This document shows, one piece after another, positions 8,144-17,828 of a stretch of DNA of 64,000 bases. The stretch's first letter is position 1. Each line of letters begins with the position of its first letter. The position numbers were made by a program, and so were the translations under genes. The notes beneath the pieces are model-generated. The model was not told the origin of the DNA. It searched no databases and saw only the letters and a program-made list of their open reading frames with translations. Source of the stretch: Phycisphaerales bacterium (GTDB lineage: Bacteria > Planctomycetota > Phycisphaerae > UBA1845 > Fen-1342); the NCBI GenBank assembly GCA_016710275.1, contig JADJXS010000001.1:3224001-3288000 (forward strand), written 5' to 3'.

Positions 8144-9637
8144 TCAGCCCTTGGCCTTCGGAATGCTCGCCACCAGACGCAGCGAGGCGTTGAGTTCCTC
8201 GAGGAACAGCCACGGGCGCAGCCAGGCGACCGCGTTGTAAACGCCCGGCTTCCCGGGCACCTCGACCACCTCGACGCGCGCCTCGGCCAGCGGATACTTG
8301 GCCTTCATCTCCTCGGAGGGCTTGGCGTCGGCGCAGATATACTCCGCCAGCCAGCGCTTCATGAAGTCCTCGACGTCGCCGCGCTCCATCTTCGAGCCGA
8401 TCTTGTCGCGACCGATCACCTTCAGGTAGTGCGCGATGCGCGAGCTGGCCATGATGTAGGGCAGGCCGGCCGACAGCCGCGCGTTGGCGCTGGCCGCCGG
8501 GTTGTCGTAGGTCTTGGGCTTCTGCACCGTCTGCCCGCCGAAGAAAACGGCGTAGTCGGTGTTCTTGTAGTGGCACAGCGGAAGGAAGCCGAGCTTCGAC
8601 AACTCCGCCTCGCGGCGGTCGGTGATCGCCACCTCAGTCGGGCACTTGGTGTCGGCGTCGCCGTCGTCGCTGGTAAAGGTGTAGGTCGGCAGACCTTCGA
8701 CCTTGCCGCCGCCCTCGGTGCCGCGGATGGTGGTGCACCAGCCGTACTTGGCGAAGGAATCCGTGAGCTTCGTGCCCAGCACGTACGCCGCATTCATCCA
8801 GGTGAACTCGTCGTGCGAGAGCGGCTTGGACTCGCCGCGCGGCCCGATTTTGCCCTCCTCGTAGGCGAATTCGTCGATCTTCTTCGTGTTCGCGCCGAAG
8901 GGCAGCCGCGCCAGCACGCGCGGCATCGCCAGCGTGACGAAGCGCGAGTCATCCGAATCGCGGAAGGAACGCCAGGCTGTGTAGTCCGCCGCCTGGAAGA
9001 TCTTCTCCAGGTCGCGCGGCTTGCCCAGCTCGGTGAAGTTCTCCAGGCCGAACAGCTTGGGCGCGCCGGCCGAGATGAACGGACAGAAGGCCGCGGCGGC
9101 GACCCCGGCCACCTTCTGAAGCATCTCGATATCTTCGGGGTGCTGCGAGAATTCGTAGTCGCCGATCAAGGCGCCGAACGGCTCGCCGCCGGCCTGACCG
9201 TACTCCCCTTCGTACATCTTCTTGAACAACTGCGACTGGTCGAACTCGACCGCCGACTCGAGGTCCTTGGCCAGGTCGCGCTTGCTGGCGTTGAGCACGC
9301 GGATCTTGAGGTTGGCGCTGGTCTCGCTGTTCGAGACCAGATACTTGAACCCGCGCCAGGTGCCCTCCAGCTTCTGGAAGTCGGGGTGGTGCATGACCGC
9401 GGCGAGCTGGCGCGAAAGCTTCGCGTCCAGCGCGGCAATCGCCTTGTTGATCGTGCGGGTGAGGTTCTTGTCCCATGTGACCGTGCCGCTCATCGCCGCG
9501 CCGACCAGCGCCTTGACCATGTCGGTCGCCTGGTCGCGCGTGGCCGGCGTCTGCTCCAGCACGCTGTCGAGAATGCCGGCTTCCTGGGCTGCGCCCGGGG
9601 CGGCCTGCGGCTGTCGCTGGGCTTCGTGCTCCGCCAT
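8144..9637 (-). CDS. tssC: TssC (VipB), large subunit of the contractile sheath
   Basis: Canonical TssC/EvpB protein (497 aa), which polymerises with TssB into the contractile sheath. Characteristic blocks are HPDFQKLEGTWRGFKYLV, EFDQSQLFKKMYEGEYG, EPFGALIGDYEFSQHPED, and near the C-terminus GLPYIMASSRIAHYLKVIGR. The length matches the family. Its start shares one base with the tssB stop (both at 9637), the usual coupling that keeps subunit ratios equal. Identity is unambiguous. Confidence 0.97.
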   Translation of the reverse strand: MAEHEAQRQPQAAPGAAQEAGILDSVLEQTPATRDQATDMVKALVGAAMSGTVTWDKNLTRTINKAIAALDAKLSRQLAAVMHHPDFQKLEGTWRGFKYLVSNSETSANLKIRVLNASKRDLAKDLESAVEFDQSQLFKKMYEGEYGQAGGEPFGALIGDYEFSQHPEDIEMLQKVAGVAAAAFCPFISAGAPKLFGLENFTELGKPRDLEKIFQAADYTAWRSFRDSDDSRFVTLAMPRVLARLPFGANTKKIDEFAYEEGKIGPRGESKPLSHDEFTWMNAAYVLGTKLTDSFAKYGWCTTIRGTEGGGKVEGLPTYTFTSDDGDADTKCPTEVAITDRREAELSKLGFLPLCHYKNTDYAVFFGGQTVQKPKTYDNPAASANARLSAGLPYIMASSRIAHYLKVIGRDKIGSKMERGDVEDFMKRWLAEYICADAKPSEEMKAKYPLAEARVEVVEVPGKPGVYNAVAWLRPWLFLEELNASLRLVASIPKAKG

Positions 9638-10146
9638 TAGTCACCGTCCTTCTGCATGCCGAGTTCACCGGCGAGTTTGCGCATTTCCTCGGTGTTCTGC
9701 AGGATGTCCTCGAGCTTCTCCTCCAGCTTTGAGGACGTGTCCGCCTTCGAGAGCAGGTCGCGGAGCTTGTTGCGCTGCTCGAGCAGCTTTCGCAGCGGCT
9801 CCACCTGCTCGACCACGCGCCCCGGCTCGAAGTCCTCCATCGACTCGAACTTCAGGTCGACGCTCATCTCCGAGCCGTCCCCGGCCAGGGTGTTCTCCAC
9901 CTTGAGCTTCAGCCCCGGCTTCATGCTGGCCAGCACCTGGTCGAAATTGTCGCGGTCGATCGTCACGAACTTGCGGTCCCGCAGCGGCGGCAGCTTCTCC
10001 GTCGGGTGGCCCGAGAAATCCCCCAGCACGCCGACTACGAACGGCAGCTCCTTCTTGACGACACCGCCCTCGGTTTCCACATCGTATGTGATCTGCACGC
10101 GCGGCTTGCGAACCCGATCCAGCTTCTTCTGCGTCGATTCCGCCAC
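9637..10146 (-). CDS. tssB: TssB (VipA), small subunit of the contractile sheath
   Basis: TssB (169 aa), partner of TssC in the sheath and of ClpV/TagJ through its N-terminal helix. Seen are the N-terminal KKLDRVRKPRVQITYDVET, the family hallmark PFVVGVLGDFSG, and DRKFVTIDRDNFDQVLASM, followed by a charged coiled-coil C-terminus. It is the second gene of the operon, 60 bp downstream of tssA. Confidence 0.97.
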   Translation of the reverse strand: MAESTQKKLDRVRKPRVQITYDVETEGGVVKKELPFVVGVLGDFSGHPTEKLPPLRDRKFVTIDRDNFDQVLASMKPGLKLKVENTLAGDGSEMSVDLKFESMEDFEPGRVVEQVEPLRKLLEQRNKLRDLLSKADTSSKLEEKLEDILQNTEEMRKLAGELGMQKDGD

Positions 10147-10206
10147 GATCCTGCCCTCGCCTTTCCGGCCAAAGCCTCTGAACGCATCCTCACATGAAAA
10201 TCGCCG

Positions 10207-11316
10207 CTACTCGCCGCTCGCCGGCGGCGGGATCCCGATCCGTTTGAACAGCGAGTCCCGAACGGCGCTGTCGTTGATCAACTCCGACAGCAGCGCCGGC
10301 AGGTCCATCCGCCCGAAGCGCACGCACTCCTCCAGATGGTACGGCAACACGCTCTGCGGTTCCGTCCGACGGAAAAAATCCGCCACCTGGCGCAGCACCA
10401 TGAACGCCTCATCCCGGCTGCGGATCGGCCCGTCCACGCGCGACCCTCCAAAGCCGCCGCTCTCCCCCGCGCTCGTTGATGGCCCCTCCGCAGGCACGGC
10501 ATCCAGCCCCAGCTTGTCCGCCGCCAGTGCGCGAATCCGCCGCTGGCAGCGATCCAGCACGTCCGTAATGTTGGCGGTCGGCGGGCCGTTCGACCCGCAG
10601 CGCTCATCCAGCGCGCGGCACAGCCCCTCAAATTCGCTCTGCGCGCCGCTCAGGTCATCCAGCAGCGCCCGGTAGAAATCCGCCGACGTGTTCGCCACTG
10701 CCTTCTGAAACGCGGCCAGCGGCACGGCCCCCTGTTTTTCGCGAATCTCACGCTCGCGCGGGTCGGTCACCTGCTCCAGCGCGCTCGATTGCTCATACGC
10801 GGAAACCCCCAGCGGACCGTGCTCGCGCGATGAGACGATCGAAATCGCCTCGATCGGCCCCACCAGCGCGCCGTCGTTCAACCCCGCCAGCGGCGCAACG
10901 CGCCGCGAAAGCTCACCCTCCTCAACCGGCTCCTCCGGATCCGGCCGCGGGTGCAGCCCATCCCAGAAGCGCTCCACCAGCTCGCGACAGAGCCGCAGAC
11001 CGTCGCGGACGCCGGCGAACCCCTTGGAGCGCGTCAGCGCCTCCGTCAGCCACGCCGCGACTTCGAGGTCTTTTGACAGCGTCGCGATCGTTCGCGGGGC
11101 ATGATCGAGGATCGGGCGCCAATCGGGGGAATCCCGGACGTCGGGGTCGAGCTGCTCAATCGCACGCTCGATCCGCCGCGCCTGCGTGCGCGCCTCCTTC
11201 ATGACGCGATACGGGGCGGTGGGAGCGTAGTCGGTGCGCAGGTCGCGACCGGCGGGATCGTCGCCGCTGACCGGGGCGAGCAGTGCGTCAAAGTCGATTG
11301 TCGGCGGCGTCGCCAT
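10207..11316 (-). CDS. tssA: TssA (ImpA-type) T6SS assembly protein
   Basis: TssA primes baseplate and tail-sheath assembly. The ATG at 11316 (369 aa) is preferred, with AGGA about 9 nt upstream; the frame remains open to 11523 but the ImpA domain begins LLAPVSGDDPAGRDLR right after this ATG. The N-terminal ImpA domain is followed by a linker and a C-terminal region with VLRQVADFFRRTEPQSVLPY and PALLSELINDSAVRDSLFK, as in ImpA-type TssA proteins. It is the first gene of the visible T6SS operon, so the operon promoter should lie in 11317-11700. Confidence 0.93.
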   Translation of the reverse strand: MATPPTIDFDALLAPVSGDDPAGRDLRTDYAPTAPYRVMKEARTQARRIERAIEQLDPDVRDSPDWRPILDHAPRTIATLSKDLEVAAWLTEALTRSKGFAGVRDGLRLCRELVERFWDGLHPRPDPEEPVEEGELSRRVAPLAGLNDGALVGPIEAISIVSSREHGPLGVSAYEQSSALEQVTDPREREIREKQGAVPLAAFQKAVANTSADFYRALLDDLSGAQSEFEGLCRALDERCGSNGPPTANITDVLDRCQRRIRALAADKLGLDAVPAEGPSTSAGESGGFGGSRVDGPIRSRDEAFMVLRQVADFFRRTEPQSVLPYHLEECVRFGRMDLPALLSELINDSAVRDSLFKRIGIPPPASGE

Positions 11317-11675
11317 GCTTCCTGCGATCCTTCGCATTCGAGAATCAACGGCCGGCCGGCGCGACTCCGCGCGATCCGGCACGATTCCATGCAGTCCGCC
11401 GTTCGCGTGCACGATTCGGCGTAAGCCGAACCGGGCCCGCGACACGCGCACAGTGCGGGCGTCAACCGGCCGGCCGGACTCACGCCATATTATCGGCGCG
11501 CGGCCGCCCCGGGCAGAGTCCAATATAGCCCTGCCGACGCTGCAAGTCTCGGCCCATCGGGCGGTTGGCGACGAATGACGACTGGCGACGAATTGGCCCG
11601 AACGATGCCCGCCCGCAATTCAGGCCGCCCTCCGGGCAACAGCGACACTGGGGCGGCGGCCGAGACGCCGCGGCC

Positions 11676-11760
11676 CCCCACGGTCGGCGACGCACAGAGA
11701 CTCAGAGACTCTCGCCCGCCGAACCCCACGGTCGGCGACGCGCAGAGACTCAGAGACTCT
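11676..11760. repeat. Two 37-bp direct repeats, 48-bp period
   Basis: Units at 11676-11712 and 11724-11760 start CCCCACGGTCGGCGACGC and end CAGAGACTCAGAGACTCT, and differ at one position. They lie upstream of tssA, in a stretch without a credible gene (11317-12222). A related CGCAGAGAC...CTCTCGGCGG segment recurs at about 25074-25100. No function can be assigned from sequence. Confidence 0.8.
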
Positions 11761-11925
11761 TGGCGGAAGGGAGGTGCTGGCGCGAAACGAACTGTCGCTT
11801 CAAGCGCGCAAGACGCCGGCACCGAGAGACGCTGCCGTGAGCGGAACAGCCGTAACCCCTTGCGCCACCTTGCGATAGAAACGACAACGCCCAGGCGTCT
11901 CTGCCCGGGCGTCGTGCGTTAACTG
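11740..11925. repeat. Dispersed noncoding element, copy 1, with terminal hairpin
   Basis: This stretch and 25070-25265 share an ordered set of blocks: a CGCAGAGACTC-type start, a GAGAGACG block, a CCTTGCG...TTGCGATAGAA block (CTGGCGATAGAAG in copy 2), then a G+C hairpin with a TCTCT loop. Here the hairpin arms are ACGCCC (11887-11892) and GGGCGT (11907-11912). The hairpin could terminate transcripts arriving from the RHS array. The relation between copies was judged by eye. Confidence 0.55.
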
Positions 11926-12019
11926 GCGGGTTGCATCTTTTCGATACGACGATTCAAGTAGAGGGAACCGCACTCTCCTCGAAACACGTCTCGCGCGACA
12001 GGAGAGACTTTTTCGATTC

Positions 12020-12072
12020 CGTTTCGCTCGTCCGAACCGAACCCCTTAGGTTCGGCTCCCTTGAGCGAAACG
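12020..12072. repeat. Long nested inverted repeat downstream of the RHS array
   Basis: The outer arms CGTTTCGCTC (12020-12029) and GAGCGAAACG (12063-12072) are exactly complementary. They enclose inner arms CCGAACC (12032-12038) and GGTTCGG (12049-12055). It lies about 150 bp past the end of the last leftward gene of the RHS array. It could be a terminator, an mRNA end stabiliser, or a remnant of an element end. An open frame through it (11919-12284) has no recognisable protein signal. Confidence 0.65.
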
Positions 12073-12222
12073 AACCATAGGGTTCGGAGCCGTGGAGCAG
12101 ACCGCACATCGAAACCCGCCCGCCGGAGGTTATGACGCGCGCGACACGACGATGGCGAATGATCGGGCCGATGCTCTCGGCCGGCGCGCACGCGCGCTGG
12201 ATGGAGCCTGGCCGCGGCCACA

Positions 12223-13401
12223 CTATTTACCGCCCCCGGAGGCCGCGAGCCGGCTGCGGGCTGTCTCAATTGAGTCTTTGGCATCTAGACGGGCGCTGCC
12301 ATGCAGACCATGACTCAGCTGAAGCAGGATGGACAGTTTGACAGACGCTCTCTGCGCATCTTGCAGGAAGTAGGCATCTCGTAGGGCGCTGGCTTGGGTC
12401 GCTGCAAACACGGCAATGAAGCCCGGTTCTTGCCAACCGCGGAACGTGACCCGGATCGAATCGGATTCCTCTCTCGCAGGCTGCGTGGACCCTGCCCGCT
12501 GCGCCAACCGTTGCATTGCTTCCAGTTGAGGCCGGAGTTGTAGTTGGAGTAGGTCGCCAGCCAGCCGATAGAGCGACTCCGATTCCCGATCGCCGCGCCA
12601 GACATCCGCCACAAGTGCCTGTTCTATCACCTCTTGAACCCACACGTCGAGCAGAAGGCGGCTCGTCTCGTCGTATTCGTATCGCGGCGCCCCCCGTCGA
12701 AAGTGGCCCTCGATCGCGCGAGCTTCATTTGCTGGGCGCTGCCACTCTGTGGAATTCTGCTCCGCAAGACGTGTCAGTCGCCCAAGGTCGCTGCAGTGCT
12801 CCGCTGCGCTGCCCTCGCGTGACAGCGCGCTGAACCACACCCGGGAGCTGGGAGAGCGAGCTCGGAGCAGGAGCATGTCAACTTCTTTGGCCACCGGAAC
12901 AACGTCGGCCGCCATGTCCGAGGCAAGCGCATAGAGCTCTATTGCTTGGGCGAAGTCTCTTTCGACAAAATGGCAGATCAAGGCACGCTTCAATGTTCGA
13001 TCATAGACTTCGGCGGCGACGGCTGGCGAGGCCTTGCACACGCGACGAAACAACACACGGATGTCCAAGGCCGCGCCGTCGGGCTGTGATGCTGGCACGG
13101 AATCGGGGGCAATGGGATGGAGGCTGCGCCTTACAAATCGCTCCACACGCTGCGCTTCGAGGTTGTCCAACATCACGCGCGAATCGAACAGCACCTCGTA
13201 GGCGACACGACGGCCGGTCCAGTTCGAATACCCGCTGAGACCGTCGCGAAGCAGAATCGCATCGAGCAGCGCTTCTGAAAACACTGGGGAGCGGGACTCT
13301 TCGGCAAACGCCGGGCCCCACAACTCGCTGCCTAGCCAAAGCGCGGCGAGCGCCATAGCCAGCCGAACCCGTCCGGATTGGCGGTCGGTTGCCCCTATCA
13401 C
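12223..13401 (-). CDS. Putative exported partner (candidate immunity) of the adjacent RHS tip
   Basis: A 392-aa protein of no recognised family. The GTG at 13401 is chosen: GGAGGG sits 8 nt upstream and the GTG overlaps the TGA of the RHS gene (GTGA), so the two are translationally coupled. The N-terminus reads as a signal peptide: a short basic region, then the hydrophobic LAMALAALWLGSELWGPAFA ending in an AFA-type cleavage site. The rest is soluble and mostly helical, with no clear catalytic motif. Close coupling to a toxin-tip gene, plus export, fits a periplasmic immunity protein, but this is inference from position. An upstream ATG at 13455 would lengthen the product and hide the signal peptide. 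Confidence 0.55.
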   Translation of the reverse strand: MIGATDRQSGRVRLAMALAALWLGSELWGPAFAEESRSPVFSEALLDAILLRDGLSGYSNWTGRRVAYEVLFDSRVMLDNLEAQRVERFVRRSLHPIAPDSVPASQPDGAALDIRVLFRRVCKASPAVAAEVYDRTLKRALICHFVERDFAQAIELYALASDMAADVVPVAKEVDMLLLRARSPSSRVWFSALSREGSAAEHCSDLGRLTRLAEQNSTEWQRPANEARAIEGHFRRGAPRYEYDETSRLLLDVWVQEVIEQALVADVWRGDRESESLYRLAGDLLQLQLRPQLEAMQRLAQRAGSTQPAREESDSIRVTFRGWQEPGFIAVFAATQASALRDAYFLQDAQRASVKLSILLQLSHGLHGSARLDAKDSIETARSRLAASGGGK

Positions 13402-14921
13402 GGCTGGTTCCCTCCAATGTCGCGCGGACCAGGGATCCTGAGCGATGTGAGGCATCCCAGAGCGCAGGGTATCCTTGGCTGGTGCCGACCGATGTACAAC
13501 CCCAGCTCGTTTGCAACAAGGTCGCCTGGCGTGTCAATTAGCCAATCCACGAACGGTTGGTCATCCCAGGGCTTGAGAGGCGGGTCAATACCACCGCACG
13601 CAGTCCCAATTTCATAGATGACGCCCCCTAAGCGGATCAGCAGTTCCAGTGCATCCGCGACTGTCTCTGGGTCCTCGTCGGCTGCAACAGGCGGAAAGCA
13701 CATCCGAAACGAATTGCATGCATTAAGGCAATGCAATATCTTGTAGCCGTTTGCTGCTGGATCGAATCCGAACAACCTCGAGAGCGCATCCATTTCTTCT
13801 TTAGACTTCCTCGCGGCGTCACCGACGCATCCCGGTCGCCCCCCGATGTTAGCCAACGAATGAAGGCCGACGGGGTCAACGCGCCCGGCAGGGTCATTGA
13901 GCACATAGGTGCAGCGGTTGCTCCCACCTCGATCCGAGCCATCACGCTCAATGAACCCCCTGCCTGTCTCACGGCCATCGACCGTTCCGCGTGCCAGCCT
14001 CGCCCCTGGCTCAGCAATCGGATCCCGGCTGATCCATCTGCCCAGCCGGGGGGAGTAGTAGCGGTAGCCGTAGTAGTACAGGCCGGTTTCGGGGTCGAGG
14101 AACTTGGTGCTGAAGCGGAAGGGGTTGATGGCGGCGTAGGGGCCGGCCTCTTCGGCGATGTTGCCGTCGCCGTCGGCGTCAGGCCCGGTAATGTTGCCGT
14201 AGGGGTCGTACTCGTACTTCGCGGCCAACCGACCGGCATGCCATTCGTCATCGGAAGCGCCGCCCGCACCGGACGCCCATTCGACCAACTGCCCAACATT
14301 GCCATTCGCGTCGTATAGATAGGCATACGACTTGTCGTCACTGGTCGTCGTCGTATTGTTCGTGTCGAGCACCGCCAGCAATCCGCCGATTCCGCCCGCG
14401 CCATGCAGCCCGGACACGGAAGCGTCACCATTTTGCCCGCTCAAGTCCAACCCCCACGTGTACTGGCGCAGGACGGTCGGGTCGCCGCTGGTCGGCACGT
14501 TCAGTTCCTGAATCAGGTTCCAGCCGTCGTACACGAACCGCGTCCTTGACAGCAATTCCCAGCTTCCCGGCGAGCCGGCCTCCCACTCGAACACGGCCTT
14601 TTCAACCCGCCGGCCCATGTAATCGTACCTGAACTCGACCTTCTGTGCGGCGTTCCACGCTGACGACAGATCGCCATCTTCGGGCGTCGGGCGCACACGG
14701 ACGAGCCGATTTTCCGCATCCCATTCGAACCGCCGGCTGAGCGCCCCAGCGTGATTCGCGAGTAGGACGCAGGAACAAAGCTCCGCTGCGGCGCCGCCGT
14801 CCGTATTGCTCGCTGCCCCGGACGCTACCAGGCTACCGTACGGGCGGTTCGAGTGCGATGCTGTGCAGGGAGCCATCTGATTGGAAGTAGAGTAACCCGC
14901 GCGAGTCATGAGAGAACGCAC
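13398..14921 (-). CDS. RHS tip fragment 1 with unknown C-terminal domain
   Basis: The 3' part of an RHS/YD-repeat protein. The RHS-like sequence begins near 14745 (RRFEWDAENRLVRV) and runs to the core end YYYGYRYYSPRLGRWISRDP near 14030. The long N-terminal shell of full RHS proteins is absent. After the core, a variable domain of about 200 residues carries HCLNACNSFRMCF and several more cysteines and matches no toxin family I can name. The open frame extends upstream into the end of the preceding gene, and I see no convincing start, so this may be an orphan tip awaiting recombination onto a full RHS gene. It overlaps the downstream exported partner by 4 bp. Confidence 0.75.
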   Translation of the reverse strand: MRSLMTRAGYSTSNQMAPCTASHSNRPYGSLVASGAASNTDGGAAAELCSCVLLANHAGALSRRFEWDAENRLVRVRPTPEDGDLSSAWNAAQKVEFRYDYMGRRVEKAVFEWEAGSPGSWELLSRTRFVYDGWNLIQELNVPTSGDPTVLRQYTWGLDLSGQNGDASVSGLHGAGGIGGLLAVLDTNNTTTTSDDKSYAYLYDANGNVGQLVEWASGAGGASDDEWHAGRLAAKYEYDPYGNITGPDADGDGNIAEEAGPYAAINPFRFSTKFLDPETGLYYYGYRYYSPRLGRWISRDPIAEPGARLARGTVDGRETGRGFIERDGSDRGGSNRCTYVLNDPAGRVDPVGLHSLANIGGRPGCVGDAARKSKEEMDALSRLFGFDPAANGYKILHCLNACNSFRMCFPPVAADEDPETVADALELLIRLGGVIYEIGTACGGIDPPLKPWDDQPFVDWLIDTPGDLVANELGLYIGRHQPRIPCALGCLTSLRIPGPRDIGGNQP

Positions 14922-15564
14922 AAGTCGTCGCGCCCTGGTTGACGCCTGGTATGACTACCTCTGTAAGCAGCCGGCCGGAATTGCTATCCACTATCAGTAT
15001 GTTGGGGTCCGTCGTCAACTGTCGTCGCGCAACGACTATCGCGAGCATGCGGCCGCACGGGCTCGGCACGAGTTGGAACGGGGTCGATGGGGCCGTGGAG
15101 ACCTTCCAGCGCAGCGACAAGTCCTCTGTGCGCCACGCCGAGACGGCTTGCTCGAAGTGCACCATCAATGCGACGGCAGCTGTGTACACCGTATCAACCC
15201 TATTCGTGGCAACGAGTACACCCCATGCGGTTCCGACCTCTACTTCCCGCGCGGGGTCGCGCGCGGGCTGCACCACGACACTGCCGACACCCTCGCGCGT
15301 AACCCCGTATGCGATGCCGCCGGAGTCAAGCGATACGCAACTCGTCACCTGGCCGCGAACTGGAAGTTCAGTCCACTTGTCCATCCGTAGGGCGCTCGTT
15401 GACCAGATACCTGCCTTGTGCGCCACAAGCACCGTAGAGTCCGTTGCACCGAACGTGAGGCCAACGGTAGCGCAGTCCTCGCGCCCCGCACATGGAAGCC
15501 GCAGACTTCGTGACCCGCTCGGCCCCGTCACGACCAGCGTTCCCTCATCGGTGACGGTCGCATA

Positions 15565-16682
15565 TTACCCCGGCCACCAAATGTTGAACATGTATTACCC
15601 CGCGGCGTATTGGATGGGTTCGGCTTTGAAGTAGTTGCGGACGATATGGGGTCTCCGCTGTGTGTCGCGGAGGTACAGTTCGAGGTTGAGGATCAGTTCG
15701 TCTTTGGTTGCGGGTCGCTGGCGGCCGATGGCGTTGGTCTTGACATCGTTGTTCAGATACTCGTCGGGGTTGAGTTCGGGGCTGTAGCCCGGCAGGAAGA
15801 ACATGCGGATGCGGCGGCGGTTGGCCTGCAGCCAGTCGCGCACCGCGGCGGAGCGATGCACCGGGTGACCGTCCACGATCAGGAAGATTCGGCGCCGTCG
15901 CTGACGCAGCAGCCGCCGGCAGAATCGGATGAAGACCTCGGCATTGAATGAGCCGTCGAAGACCAGGAAGCACAGATGTCCCCGGTTGGTGATGCTGGAC
16001 ATCATGTTCGCTCGGAAGCGCTGGCCTGTTCCCGGAATCACCGGCGTCCGGCCGCGCCGACCGTAGCTGCGCCCGGCCTGATGGTCGCTGCGCGCGCCGA
16101 GTTGATCGGCCCAGTGAATCTCGGCATGTTCGGCCCTGGCCCGCCTGGCGATCGCCGGATACTCCTCGCGCTTCCAGCGCTCCACGGCCGCCGGATCGCG
16201 CTCGTAGGCGCGTCGCAGCGGCTTCTGTGGCGTGAAGCCCCAGCGTTTCAGGTAACGGCCGGCGGTTCGCACCGACACCTGCAGGCCGGTGCGCTGCGCG
16301 ATCAGATCGCGGACCGCCTCGCGCGTCCACAGGGCGAAGGCCAGCTTGAGCTGATCGGGCGTGCGATCGGTGATTTGCCTGACGATCGCGGCGGCCTGAT
16401 GGGATGCCAGACGCGGTTCGGGGGGCCGTCCGCGCTTCTTCGAACGCAACGACGTGATGTTGCCGCACTCCACCTTCGCCAGCCAGGTGTCGATCGAGGT
16501 CCGCGAAACGCCAAACGTCCGCGCGCGGCCGATTTCCTCATGCCCGCGCGGATCGCCTTCACCACCCGAACCCGAATCTCTTCCTGCACCTGCGGCGACA
16601 GCTTGCGTGTATCGAGTTGACTCATGCATGAAGTATATCACAAAGCCACGACATGTCAAATATTATATGTCCCGGTTAGTAA
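15565..16682. mobile_element. IS630-family insertion sequence with TA target duplication
   Basis: The element is 1118 bp, flanked by TA at 15563-15564 and 16683-16684, the target duplication typical of IS630/Tc1-mariner elements. The two ends are imperfect inverted repeats (TTACCCCGGCCACC on the left; TTACTAACCGGGAC read inward on the right), and both carry ACATGT further in. It carries one transposase gene split by a frame change, and it inserted into the lipoprotein gene at 14833-16963. Confidence 0.85.
15595..16625 (-). CDS. IS630-family transposase, two frames (-1 shift)
   Basis: DDE transposase of IS630. The first frame (from ATG 16625) gives MSQLDTRKLSPQVQEEIRVR and the start of the helix-turn-helix region. 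The second frame continues RTFGVSRTSIDTWLAKVECG and carries the catalytic domain to 15595. Catalytic blocks are LIVDGHPVHRS (second Asp) and PGYSPELNPDEYLNNDVK (Glu). Joining them needs a -1 step around 16525-16545. Some IS630 relatives use frameshifting, but I see no classic slippery heptamer, so this may equally be a decayed copy. Confidence 0.8.
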
Positions 16683-17034
16683 TACGACCCGCTCCTGGAG
16701 AGGGCGATTCTACGAGCGCGACTCGCTACCGTGGCGACCCGGCGCGCGTCCGTCGCAGCGACCAGTTGGTGATACGTGCTCGCATCGCTCGCTAGTACCT
16801 CGCGTATCACGAGGGTCTCGCGCCCCGTGTGCACCATTGCAATGGCGTTGGTTGCTACGGCCCCATCAGACACTTGAAGGTGCGGTCGAGGCGAGCAGCC
16901 CAAGAGTAGGAGTGTGGTGAGAGACAGCACGCCAGACACCGCAATGTTGATCGTCATGGACACCTCTCCGCAGCCCGGACACGGACGAATTGCCGTTCTG
17001 GGCGGGACACCGACGAATCCCCTCTACCGGCGGT

Positions 17035-17787
17035 TGCGTTGCCGCTCTGGCCGCTGAGGTCGAGGCCCCACGTGTACTGCCGCAACACTGTCGGATCGCC
17101 GCTGGTCGGCACGTTCAGTTCCTCGATGAGGTTCCAGCCGTCGTACACGAACCGCGTTCTGCTCTGCGTCACCCACGACCCGCTGACGTACTTCTCGTGG
17201 TGCTTTTCGACGCGGCGGCCCAGGTAATCATAGACGTATCGCCAGCGCTCGTCATTGTTCGCCGGCGAATAGGTCGAGCCGACCGGATGGGCCGGATGCA
17301 CCTCGATCAGCCGGTTCTCGGCGTCCCAGACGTACGCCTTGTACGACGGCGACGACGCGCCGCCGACCAGCACCGACACGAACGGGTCAAGATCGAAATT
17401 ATTGAACGCCCCGTCGCCGTTGAGGTCGCCCCAGGTCTCGCGCGCGTCCCAGCAGGCCTGGCAGGGGCTGGGGGAGCCGCTCTCGCTCAAGCCCGCCGCG
17501 ACGCAGTAATCGTGCGGCGCTTCCTCCTCGGCATCGAGCCGCGCCGCCACAAACGCGTTGATGTCGAAATTGTTCAGCACGCTGTCGCAGTTCGCATCGC
17601 CGAAGCTGACCATGCGGACCAGGTTGCCGTCGGCGTCGTAATCAAACTCCGTCGAAAAGGCGCCGGCCCGGCCGTCTGCTGCGCCCGATCGTACTGGTTC
17701 AGCGTGTTGGCCAGATACCCGGCCTCGCGCGCGATCCGCGGCGGGTCTTCGAAGTCATCGAAATCGTAGCGTGTCGAACTCACGCGG
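17035..17787 (-). pseudogene. RHS core fragment lacking its tip, with 1-base deletion
   Basis: Nearly identical to the 5' half of the RHS fragment at 18384-20333 (compare about 19400-20150). It encodes YD repeats and two dockerin-like NNFD repeats. At about 17652 it has four A residues where the other copy has five (about 20018), which breaks the frame. The sequence ends just after GLDLSGQSGN, so the end of the RHS core and the toxin domain are missing. It is followed within about 70 bp by the IS630-split lipoprotein gene, its presumed former partner. Confidence 0.85.
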
Positions 17788-17828
17788 TTACGGGTAGATC
17801 TTGTCGCAATTTAAGGTGACAGGTGCCT

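Larger units (their letters stand above)
14833..16963 (-). pseudogene. Lipoprotein gene (candidate RHS immunity) interrupted by IS630
   Basis: The gene starts at 16963 with a lipoprotein signal (SLTTLLLLGCSPRP, Cys as lipobox). It is cut at a TA by the IS630 element and resumes at 15562 down to 14833. Removing 15565-16682 and one TA copy gives one continuous frame, ending RSGSYATVTDEG and onward, of about 335 residues. The C-terminal part has repeated short beta-strand-like segments that could form a propeller, but no family is recognised. It lies directly downstream of a truncated RHS fragment (17035-17787), so it was probably that tip's partner. The first part alone could still encode a short lipoprotein ending SGSYY. 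Confidence 0.75.

Noticed and set aside
8031..8576. Longer start for the second tssC-type gene (frame open to 8576)
   Set aside because: The extra part is in antisense-like overlap with tssC; GGAGG 7 nt before ATG 8030 and family alignment support the shorter gene.
11919..12284. Minus-strand frame of 121 codons across the nested inverted repeat
   Set aside because: No ribosome site, no domain, and it runs through a 53-bp hairpin; it is more likely noncoding.
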